A DNA stretch of 31,448 bases from a bacterium. Its GTDB lineage: Bacteria; Bacillota; Clostridia; Oscillospirales; Oscillospiraceae. Each line of letters begins with the position of its first letter. The first letter of the stretch is position 1. Of the stretch, positions 15,518-21,018 are shown one piece after another. Where the stretch lies: the NCBI GenBank assembly GCA_019424865.1, contig JAHYYS010000026.1, positions 1-31,448 on the forward strand. The letters run 5' to 3'. The notes beneath the pieces were generated by a model, which saw nothing but the letters and a program-made list of their open reading frames with translations, was not told where the DNA came from and did no database searches. A program made the position numbers and the translations under genes.

Positions 15518-16252
15518 TTACAGATGGCGAATTGTCTTTCGATACGTTTTGATATATGCTGCATTGATATCATCTCCGCCAGGAATATTACTGCTTTGAT
15601 ATACTTCAAGAACATGTCCTTCATTGACTAATTTTTCTACTGTATCAGCTATAAGCATGTGTAGGATCAACATACCGCAGATACTGGATGTAGGTGCAAA
15701 TTTTCTTTCACTACCAGGAATAAAGAGACTGGCGTCGCCTACATCCCCCTTATTGTCTAAAACTACATCGCACAGCTCGTAAAGCCTCTTTCCAGAAACG
15801 TGTCGTGGTTTTGATTCAGAAGACTGTTGTACGTTCGTCAGAGCAATTGTGTGAACGCCAGCTTTTTTACACCACATAGCTGCTTCCACTGGGACTGCGT
15901 TGATTCCAGAATTTGAGCAGATGATAATTGTATCGTCCTCCTTTAGGTCATAGCGTGAGAGCACAATATCTGCATATCCAGTTAGTCTCTCATAGCGTGA
16001 AGAACTTGATGCGCTTTCATGTAGCATCAACCCTTCATCCAAAATCGGACATATTTTCACAAGTCCACCTGCGCGGTAAAACAATTCCAAACCAAACATG
16101 TGGGAATGTCCGGTTCCAAATACATAAACCATACCACCGCGAGAAATTGTATCTGACACAAGCGCAACCGCATTGCTCAGTGGCTCCCGGTCCTGGCGGA
16201 TTTTATCCATCATCTGTTGGAGTTTTTCAAAGTATACGTCTGATAAGTTCAT
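15518..16252 (-). CDS. SIS-domain sugar isomerase-like protein (UPF0309 family)
   Basis: A soluble protein of 244 residues with one SIS (phosphosugar-binding) domain. It has YVFGTGHSHMFGLELFYRAGG near residues 43-63, an LMLHESASSSSRYERL segment, IIICSNSGINAVPVEAA and a GDASLFIPG region. These match the uncharacterised UPF0309 group. SIS proteins act as aldose-ketose isomerases, etherases or regulators of phosphorylated amino-sugars. The kinase gene immediately upstream overlaps it by 4 bp (ATGA), so its substrate is probably the kinase product. It is shorter than MurQ etherases and I would not call it MurQ. Confidence 0.87.
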   Translation of the reverse strand: MNLSDVYFEKLQQMMDKIRQDREPLSNAVALVSDTISRGGMVYVFGTGHSHMFGLELFYRAGGLVKICPILDEGLMLHESASSSSRYERLTGYADIVLSRYDLKEDDTIIICSNSGINAVPVEAAMWCKKAGVHTIALTNVQQSSESKPRHVSGKRLYELCDVVLDNKGDVGDASLFIPGSERKFAPTSSICGMLILHMLIADTVEKLVNEGHVLEVYQSSNIPGGDDINAAYIKTYRKTIRHL

Positions 16253-17172
16253 CCAGAAACCCCTTCCGTTATCCGATAGCTTAAAGACAACGCTCCAAAT
16301 TCAGGCTTTGACTTCAGTGGCTTTACTGTGATAGCGTCCTGGTATCGCTCCTTAATTTTTTTACAGAATGTACTTCTTACAATATCGCTTTTCATGAGAA
16401 CACTGCCATAATAGTAAACTGTTCTTGGGATGTAGCCAATCTTATTGATCAGTGCGACAAGCTGTAAAAACAAATATGTCCCTTCCTGTTGGAGAATATT
16501 GATCGCTACCGGATCATTTTGACGGGCACAGATATCAAGATTCACTGCAAAGTCAGCAATGTTGCTCTTGGCACTTTCCAAATTGTGAATTATATCAATT
16601 AGCTGGTGAATATCAGAGATCTTATAAAATGCTTTGAGCTGTTTTGTCAAAAGTGTTTTTTCTCCCCAACCTTCATAATCTCGAACTACAGCTCGGATTG
16701 CCGCAACCGCCATATGATAGGCGCTTCCCTCATCGCCGATTACATGACCGAACCCTCCTACCGTGAGTACCTGTCCAGTTTCCTGAAGATGGGCCAGCAT
16801 AGAACCAGTTCCGCTTATCACCATCACCCCTCTTTGGTCTTCCATGCATTCCAGAGCGATGCGAAGGTCGCTATCGATCAAAATATTTTTGGTATCTATA
16901 AAACCCGTAAAATCTCTTTGAAACTCTTGTCCCGGCTCTTCGTAAAATGCTGACATTCCAATACAAATACTCTCAAAGGTAGATATTCCAGTTTCGTTTA
17001 ATACATCTTGGAACAAACTCTTTAAATTATCTTTTGCCTGCTGATATGACATTCCATAAAAATTGACGCTGTTGGGGCTTTCTTTGTGAAAAATTATGTT
17101 ATGAATCTCGTCTGCTACTACTATCTTCGTGATTGTTCCACCGGCATCAACCCCAGCAAAATATTTTTTCAA
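16249..17172 (-). CDS. BadF/BadG/BcrA/BcrD-type ASKHA sugar kinase (N-acetylglucosamine/MurNAc kinase-like)
   Basis: This is the first gene of the operon, 307 residues. It has ASKHA phosphate motif GVDAGGTITKIVV at 7-19, GMSAF, SGTGSMLAH at about 120-128, and GGFGHVIGDEGSAYHMA at about 139-155. These resemble eukaryotic-type GlcNAc kinases and clostridial MurK. No cluster-binding Cys pair like that of dehydratase activases is seen, which supports a sugar kinase. The start is TTG at 17172 (M-K-K-Y-F), with AGGGGTG 7-8 nt upstream. A consensus SigA promoter lies about 30 bp further up. By inference it phosphorylates the imported sugar before the SIS protein or dehydrogenase acts. Confidence 0.88.
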   Translation of the reverse strand: MKKYFAGVDAGGTITKIVVADEIHNIIFHKESPNSVNFYGMSYQQAKDNLKSLFQDVLNETGISTFESICIGMSAFYEEPGQEFQRDFTGFIDTKNILIDSDLRIALECMEDQRGVMVISGTGSMLAHLQETGQVLTVGGFGHVIGDEGSAYHMAVAAIRAVVRDYEGWGEKTLLTKQLKAFYKISDIHQLIDIIHNLESAKSNIADFAVNLDICARQNDPVAINILQQEGTYLFLQLVALINKIGYIPRTVYYYGSVLMKSDIVRSTFCKKIKERYQDAITVKPLKSKPEFGALSLSYRITEGVSG

Positions 17173-17207
17173 GTTGCTTCACCCCTATTGAGGATTTACT
17201 ATTTTTA

Positions 17208-17236
17208 AATATAGTTTATAAATGCTATTTTGTCAA
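17208..17236 (-). promoter_or_regulatory. SigA promoter of the eight-gene sugar operon
   Basis: On the minus strand, a perfect TTGACA (17231-17236), a 17-bp spacer and TATATT (17208-17213). The predicted start near 17201 leaves about a 30-nt leader to the kinase TTG codon. The surrounding DNA is very AT-rich. I could not define a convincing ROK operator. Confidence 0.75.
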
Positions 17237-17757
17237 TAAGGTTTTAAAATTTTTTTGGTTCTTTTGATAGGATATTATATTTAATTGAAATTGAAGTTGT
17301 TTAAAAATAATAAATAACAGCAATATAATACTTATGCTAGATAAAGAAGATATCATGAATCGCAGTAAAAATTGAAAAACTTAACTGCAAAATAAGAGCG
17401 TACCTCTTTACCGTACGGAAAAAGAAAATTATTCTACAGCCGACGGTTATCGCTTACATAAATGGTCCGGAGACTACAAAAAATTTATCATTTCCTTCAA
17501 ATATTCAAAATGGTGGATATTTTGTAACTTACAAAATATCCACCATCTCGGTTTTCTTTAAACTAATTGCGACACTTACAGATTTTTCCGGGATCGATAA
17601 GACTTTTATCTATAATCATGAGTAAAAGCTAACATTGGTCCGCTACCTACTCTTCTGCCGTCGGTTGTCCATATACACTCTAGTTACTTTCTTTTTCCCT
17701 CCCATTGTAATATTAACATCTCTATTTGTATGTTCTAAACTATTTATCTCATTTTCA
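17237..17757. other. AT-rich intergenic stretch between the sugar operon and the NUDIX gene
   Basis: About 520 bp without a gene I can recognise. The only clear structure is the terminator hairpin at 17510-17546. A short ACCG-TACGG palindromic patch near 17410-17425 and scattered A/T runs are present. No transposase remnant, tRNA or attachment site could be identified. Confidence 0.5.
17510..17546. terminator. Likely bidirectional terminator downstream of the NUDIX gene
   Basis: An 18-bp perfect inverted repeat: ATGGTGGATATTTTGTAA (17510-17527) is the reverse complement of 17529-17546 around one C. On the minus strand it is followed by TTTTGAATATTTG, and on the plus strand by CTCGGTTTTCTTT. 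It is about 210 bp past the NUDIX stop and shields the operon promoter from read-through. Confidence 0.65.
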
Positions 17758-18381
17758 TTAGTCAAATAATGTTTTCCATTCTTCTCCTGCACGGTAGGAA
17801 GCAAAACACATTTTGATTTGTTCTTCATTATTCTTTTCAGTGGCGAGCTGCGGAATTTCGTCCTCTGCGAAGTAAGCAAAGCCAATCGTCTCAATATTCG
17901 GTTCAAAATTTCCGCCAACCGCAGAGCACAGCATAAATATCTTACAGACCCGATAAGCATACATGGGCAGATTATGCTTTTCTCTGTCTTGAATCGCAAT
18001 AACACTTTTGACAATCACATCAAGTCCTGCTTCTTCCTTAACTTCCTTGATGGTGTTTTCGGCAACTGATACAGTTACATCACACCAGCCGCCAGGCAAA
18101 GACCAAGTCCCGTTTTTTTCTTGAACAAGAAGTATCTTATCGTCCTTGAATATAGCGGCACGCGTATCAATTTTCGGGGTTTGATACCCAATTTCGTTGC
18201 AAAAAAGCCCTTTCACTTTCTCAAGTGGTATATCAGCAATATGCGACATCATTTCAGCAGAAATTTCACGGATACGCTTATAACGTTCTTTGTCATACGC
18301 ATCTTTGCCATAGGCGAGGCCTGCTTGCGCAAGACTTTGTAATTCCACTATCATATCTACCCACATTTTTTTCGTATCCAT
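17758..18381 (-). CDS. NUDIX hydrolase with N-terminal accessory domain
   Basis: A 207-residue protein. Residues 1-60 form the helical N-terminal domain often attached to this group (PF12535-like: MDTKKMWVDMIVELQSLAQA). Residues of about 68-200 are the NUDIX fold, with DTRAAIFKDDKILLVQEKNG and LPGGWCDV. The NUDIX box reads GWCDVTVSVAENTIKEVKEE: the metal-binding Glu residues of the KExxEE segment are intact, while the upstream Glu of Gx5E is Val and the usual Arg is Lys. Such enzymes hydrolyse nucleoside diphosphate derivatives such as ADP-ribose; the substrate here is unknown. The ATG at 18381 follows GGGGGTG. It looks monocistronic and shares the AT-rich composition of the sugar operon. Confidence 0.9.
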   Translation of the reverse strand: MDTKKMWVDMIVELQSLAQAGLAYGKDAYDKERYKRIREISAEMMSHIADIPLEKVKGLFCNEIGYQTPKIDTRAAIFKDDKILLVQEKNGTWSLPGGWCDVTVSVAENTIKEVKEEAGLDVIVKSVIAIQDREKHNLPMYAYRVCKIFMLCSAVGGNFEPNIETIGFAYFAEDEIPQLATEKNNEEQIKMCFASYRAGEEWKTLFD

Positions 18382-18385
18382 TTAT

Positions 18386-18496
18386 TCACCCCCATAAACT
18401 TTGATTGATCTCTCTATTATCTAAAAATTCGTCCCCAACTTTCTTGAGCCATTGTCTGAACTCCCATTTGATTCCCTTCAAAATCCAATTTGCCAT
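18386..18496 (-). CDS. Possible 36-codon ORF or gene remnant just upstream of the NUDIX gene
   Basis: From an ATG at 18496 the frame encodes MANWILKGIKWEFRQWLKKV and continues to a stop 4 bp before the NUDIX ATG. The peptide is Trp-, Lys- and Arg-rich at its start and would be an amphipathic helix. No good ribosome site is visible, and it could equally be leader sequence of the NUDIX transcript. I do not recognise it. Confidence 0.25.
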   Translation of the reverse strand: MANWILKGIKWEFRQWLKKVGDEFLDNREINQSLWG

Positions 18497-18517
18497 ACTG
18501 TTCTCAAGAAACAGTAT
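18495..18517. promoter_or_regulatory. 8-bp inverted repeat overlapping a -10-like box upstream of NUDIX
   Basis: ATACTGTT (18495-18502) and AACAGTAT (18510-18517) are perfect inverted arms separated by 7 bp. On the minus strand a TATACT -10-like hexamer overlaps the outer arm. The layout fits an operator over a promoter, but no convincing -35 is seen and the regulator is unknown. Confidence 0.35.
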
Positions 18518-18609
18518 AGCACAAGTAGGTAGGTAATGAAACATTTTACCGTCCTCCGGGGTCAAACAGTCTTCGGGGCCGCTTGCCGCGCGCAAAGTCG
18601 GCGGAGGAT

Positions 18610-18653
18610 AAAAAATCCGCAGGTCCCTTCAGAAAGGAACCTGCGGATTTTTT
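18610..18653 (-). terminator. Intrinsic terminator of guaA
   Basis: A 15-bp stem AAAAAATCCGCAGGT (18610-18624) pairs with 18639-18653, with further partial pairing inside. On the minus strand it ends in a run of T and starts 10 bp after the guaA stop. The mirror T-run lets it work on both strands. Confidence 0.85.
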
Positions 18654-18662
18654 ATTTTCCAG

Positions 18663-20204
18663 TTATTCCCACTCGATTGTGGCGGGGGGCTTGCTCGTAA
18701 TATCATAGACAATGCGGTTGATGCCCTTGACTTCGTTGACAATACGCACACTGATACGGTCCAGCACCTCATAGGGAATCCGGGCCCAGTCGGCGGTCAT
18801 AAAGTCGCTGGTAGTCACGGCCCGGAGAGCAAGGGTATAGTCATACGTACGCCCGTCCCCCATGACGCCCACAGAGCGGGTATTCGTGAGGACCGCAAAG
18901 TACTGATTCAAGTTCCGGTCTTCCCCTGCCTTGGCGATCTCATCCCGGAAGATAAAGTCCGCTTCCCGCAAAATATCCAGCTTCTCCTTGGTCAGATCCC
19001 CGATCACCCGGATTGCCAGGCCGGGGCCCGGGAAAGGCTGACGGGTCACCAGGTACTCCGGCAGGCCCAGTTCACGGCCCAGCTGCCGCACCTCGTCCTT
19101 GAACAGCAGGCGCAAGGGCTCAATAATCTCCTTAAAGTCCACATAGTCGGGCAGGCCGCCCACATTGTGGTGGCTCTTGATGACGGCGGCGTCCCCGGCG
19201 CCGGACTCAATCACGTCAGGATAGATCGTTCCCTGGGCCAGAAATTCCACCGCGCCAATTTTCCTGGCCTCCTCTTCAAAGACCCGGATAAACTCCTCGC
19301 CAATGATTTTCCGCTTGTGCTCCGGCTCAGACACCCCCGCCAGCTTCAGCAGGAAGCGGGCCTCCGCGTCTACCCGCACAAAGTTGATATCCCACTTGGA
19401 AAAGGCGGCTTCCACCTCGTCGCCCTCGTTCAGACGCATCAGGCCGTGGTCCACAAAGACGCAGGTGAGCTGCTTCCCCACTGCCTCGGCCAGCAGTGCG
19501 GCCACCACAGAGGAATCCACTCCGCCGCTGAGGGCCAGCAGCACTCTGCCGCTGCCCACCTTCTGCCGCACCTGGGCGATCGCAGTGTTCTTATAGTCCT
19601 CCATGCTCCAGTCGCCTTTGGCCCCGCACACCTCATAGAGGAAATTGCGGATCATGGTGATGCCGTTTTCCGTGTGGTTGACCTCCGGATGGAACTGCAC
19701 ACCATAAAACCCCCGCCGCTCGTCGGCAATGGCCACGTTAGGGCACGCATCAGATCGGGCCGTAAGCGCAAATCCATCGGGCACCTTGGCCATATAGTCC
19801 CCGTGGCTCATCCAGGAGATCCCCTCGGGCGGGAGTCCCTGAAACAGCTTGCAGGAGGTATCATAGTACGTCTGGGTTTTGCCGTATTCCCGGGCGGAGT
19901 CATCCTGAGCCGGGGTTACCTCCCCGCCCAGCGCGTGAGCCATCAGCTGACAGCCATAGCAGATGCCCAGGATGGGCACACCCCAGGTGAAAATCTCCGG
20001 AGCAACATGGGGCGCTGTCTCCAGATAGACGGAGTTGGGACCACCGGTGAAAATGATGCCGATAGGATTCATCTCTTTCAGCTCGGCGAGCGGCGTGGTA
20101 TACGGCTTCACCTCGCAGTAGACCCCACACTCCCGGACACGGCGGGCGATCAGCTGGTTATACTGACCGCCGAAATCCAGCACAATTACAGTTTGGTTGA
20201 CCAT
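18663..20204 (-). CDS. guaA: GMP synthase (glutamine-hydrolysing)
   Basis: GuaA converts XMP to GMP using ATP and glutamine. It has 513 residues in the expected order. The N-terminal class I amidotransferase domain has triad Cys82 (GICYGCQ), His172 and Glu174 (QFHPEVNHT). The ATP pyrophosphatase domain has the PP-loop SGGVDSS at 226-232. The C-terminal dimerisation domain ends PPATIEWE, the conserved family end. The ATG has AGGAGAGGATG upstream. It is a single-gene unit with its own promoter (20281-20289) and terminator. No purine-riboswitch core is visible in the roughly 70-nt leader from that promoter. Confidence 0.98.
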   Translation of the reverse strand: MVNQTVIVLDFGGQYNQLIARRVRECGVYCEVKPYTTPLAELKEMNPIGIIFTGGPNSVYLETAPHVAPEIFTWGVPILGICYGCQLMAHALGGEVTPAQDDSAREYGKTQTYYDTSCKLFQGLPPEGISWMSHGDYMAKVPDGFALTARSDACPNVAIADERRGFYGVQFHPEVNHTENGITMIRNFLYEVCGAKGDWSMEDYKNTAIAQVRQKVGSGRVLLALSGGVDSSVVAALLAEAVGKQLTCVFVDHGLMRLNEGDEVEAAFSKWDINFVRVDAEARFLLKLAGVSEPEHKRKIIGEEFIRVFEEEARKIGAVEFLAQGTIYPDVIESGAGDAAVIKSHHNVGGLPDYVDFKEIIEPLRLLFKDEVRQLGRELGLPEYLVTRQPFPGPGLAIRVIGDLTKEKLDILREADFIFRDEIAKAGEDRNLNQYFAVLTNTRSVGVMGDGRTYDYTLALRAVTTSDFMTADWARIPYEVLDRISVRIVNEVKGINRIVYDITSKPPATIEWE

Positions 20205-20256
20205 GAAAACATCCTCTCCTGCACCTATTTTTTACAAATATTTAGCCTGAATGTTC

Positions 20257-20285
20257 TTGTTTCCGGCGCAAAACCGCTGTATCAT
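20257..20285 (+). promoter_or_regulatory. Promoter for the small divergent gene
   Basis: TTGTTT (20257-20262), a 17-bp spacer, then TATCAT (20280-20285). It drives the 27-codon ORF starting at 20319. Its -10 covers the same bases as the guaA -10 on the other strand. Confidence 0.5.
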
Positions 20286-20289
20286 AGCA
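20281..20289 (-). promoter_or_regulatory. Extended -10 promoter for guaA
   Basis: On the minus strand TGCTATGAT is a TGn-extended -10 box with no strong -35. The predicted start near 20274 gives a guaA leader of about 70 nt. It overlaps the opposing promoter almost base for base, so the two should compete for polymerase. Confidence 0.45.
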
Positions 20290-20318
20290 TCAGAATCAAA
20301 CGAAAGGAGGCGATGAAT

Positions 20319-20402
20319 ATGGTACAGCAGAATCAGAATATCTTCTCCGATTTGGAAGACCTGATCTATGAGGAGCATGCCGTGGTGGTCAGCGACCGGT
20401 AA
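20319..20402 (+). CDS. Small acidic peptide gene, 27 codons, divergent from guaA
   Basis: The ORF begins MVQQNQNIFSDLEDLIYEEH and ends VVVSDR. The ATG at 20319 is 8 nt after AAAGGAGG, a near-perfect ribosome site. An ATG two codons earlier is too close to that site. A plausible promoter lies upstream, and two hairpins ending in six T follow the stop at once, so the whole transcription unit is about 160 nt. The peptide is acidic, with a possible amphipathic helix in the SDLEDLIYEEH part, and has no signal or membrane segment. I do not recognise a family. It could be a regulatory peptide, a precursor peptide or a small partner protein. Confidence 0.6.
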   Translation: MVQQNQNIFSDLEDLIYEEHAVVVSDR

Positions 20403-20426
20403 TCAGGATGGAAATCCTGCAGAGAA

Positions 20427-20451
20427 CCACACCGAACGGTGTGGATTTTTT
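20427..20451 (+). terminator. Intrinsic terminator of the small peptide gene
   Basis: CCACACCG (20427-20434) pairs with CGGTGTGG (20437-20444), followed by A and six T (20446-20451). A second small hairpin, CAGGAT/ATCCTG (20404-20419, GGAA loop), sits between the stop codon and this terminator. Confidence 0.8.
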
Positions 20452-20493
20452 GTATCCGACCCAGGCGCGCTGCAACAAAGACGCTTTCACAAG

Positions 20494-20588
20494 AAAAGCG
20501 CACAGCCCGCCCAAACGGTTTCGTAGGCTGTGCCGTTTACACACAACTGACACCTGTTTTCCGGTGTCCTCACAATTGTCCGTAATTA
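20494..20588 (-). ncRNA. Candidate small RNA with two hairpins and a possible pseudoknot
   Basis: Starting from a strong minus-strand promoter (20595-20623), a transcript of about 95 nt would contain hairpin 1 (GACACC/GGTGTC, 20549-20568) and hairpin 2 (GGCTGTGC/GCACAGCC arms at 20526-20533 and 20500-20507), followed by GCTTTTCTT. AAACGG just before hairpin 2 can pair with CCGTTT in its loop, giving either a pseudoknot or an alternative stem. No ORF with a ribosome site is seen in it. I could not match it to a known RNA family. It may also act as an attenuated leader reading toward guaA. Confidence 0.4.
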
Positions 20589-20594
20589 AATTTT

Positions 20595-20623
20595 AGTATA
20601 GCATAGCTTTCCTAAAACATCAA
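20595..20623 (-). promoter_or_regulatory. SigA promoter for the candidate small RNA
   Basis: On the minus strand TTGATG (20618-20623), a 17-bp spacer and TATACT (20595-20600), with TGC before the -10. This is one of the better promoter matches in the window, although no annotated gene starts just downstream. Confidence 0.6.
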
Positions 20624-20786
20624 GAATTCAATGCCCTCGGATCCAATTTTCACGGGAACGGCAGGCATGCGGTGCGCAGGACGCGTCATTCCTCCGCTTC
20701 GCTTCCGCTGCCGGTCTTGACCAATTTGCTGCGTTTTAAGCCGAAAAGCTGCAAAAAACGTTGCAGAATCCGCAGGCGCCGAGGGC
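20624..20786. other. Intergenic stretch with no recognised gene
   Basis: About 160 bp between the two opposing promoters. It contains a weak minus-strand reading frame with low-complexity composition and no good ribosome site in the proper place. I see no tRNA, repeat or known regulatory element here. Confidence 0.4.
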
Positions 20787-20815
20787 TTGACATTGCTTTG
20801 GGAGGCTGGTACAAT
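20787..20815 (+). promoter_or_regulatory. Strong SigA promoter upstream of the giant activase
   Basis: Perfect TTGACA (20787-20792), a 17-bp spacer and TACAAT (20810-20815), with TGG before the -10. The predicted start near 20822 leaves about 200 nt of leader before the activase ATG, including an attenuator-like hairpin. Confidence 0.8.
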
Positions 20816-20821
20816 AACAAT

Positions 20822-20881
20822 CAGCGTGTGGTGTAACTGCGGAAATTCCGTTGACAAGCCATACGCTGATTTGTTATTTTT
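20822..20881 (+). promoter_or_regulatory. Attenuator-like hairpin right at the start of the activase leader
   Basis: In RNA from the promoter above, bases 20821-20831 pair with 20859-20869 (CAGCGTGTGG with CCATACGCTG, one G-U pair). The stem carries a small internal CGGAA/TTCCG element and is followed by ATTTGTTATTTTT. This would terminate a 60-nt RNA before the activase coding region. It may be an attenuator, a riboswitch-like switch, or the end of an independent small RNA. No known riboswitch consensus was recognised. Confidence 0.5.
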
Positions 20882-21018
20882 CGCCCGGTTTTGTGCCGGA
20901 AGCCCGGCGGCGCACCCCCTGCCAGCGGGCGCGCTTTCCCCTTCCATGCAGGCACGGAAATGGGCGGTTATTTGTCGGCAATTTGTTTTTCGGAACCATC
21001 AGCAAAGCAGAGGCAAGC

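Noticed and set aside
15518..16252. MurNAc-6-phosphate etherase (MurQ)
   Set aside because: It has one SIS domain but is shorter and matches UPF0309 motifs better than MurQ signatures.
17643..18014. 123-codon minus-strand frame overlapping the NUDIX gene
   Set aside because: Lies mostly in another frame of the NUDIX coding sequence; no ribosome site and no recognisable domain.
20205..20280. Purine riboswitch in front of guaA
   Set aside because: Looked for because guaA is sometimes so controlled, but the short leader shows no conserved core or three-way junction.
19167..20402. 411-codon plus-strand frame opposite guaA
   Set aside because: Antisense shadow of guaA; only its last 27-29 codons (20313-20402) have a ribosome site and lie outside guaA.
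20612..20947. 111-codon minus-strand frame between the small-RNA promoter and the activase
   Set aside because: Low-complexity composition, runs across the activase promoter and leader hairpin, and has no good start signal.
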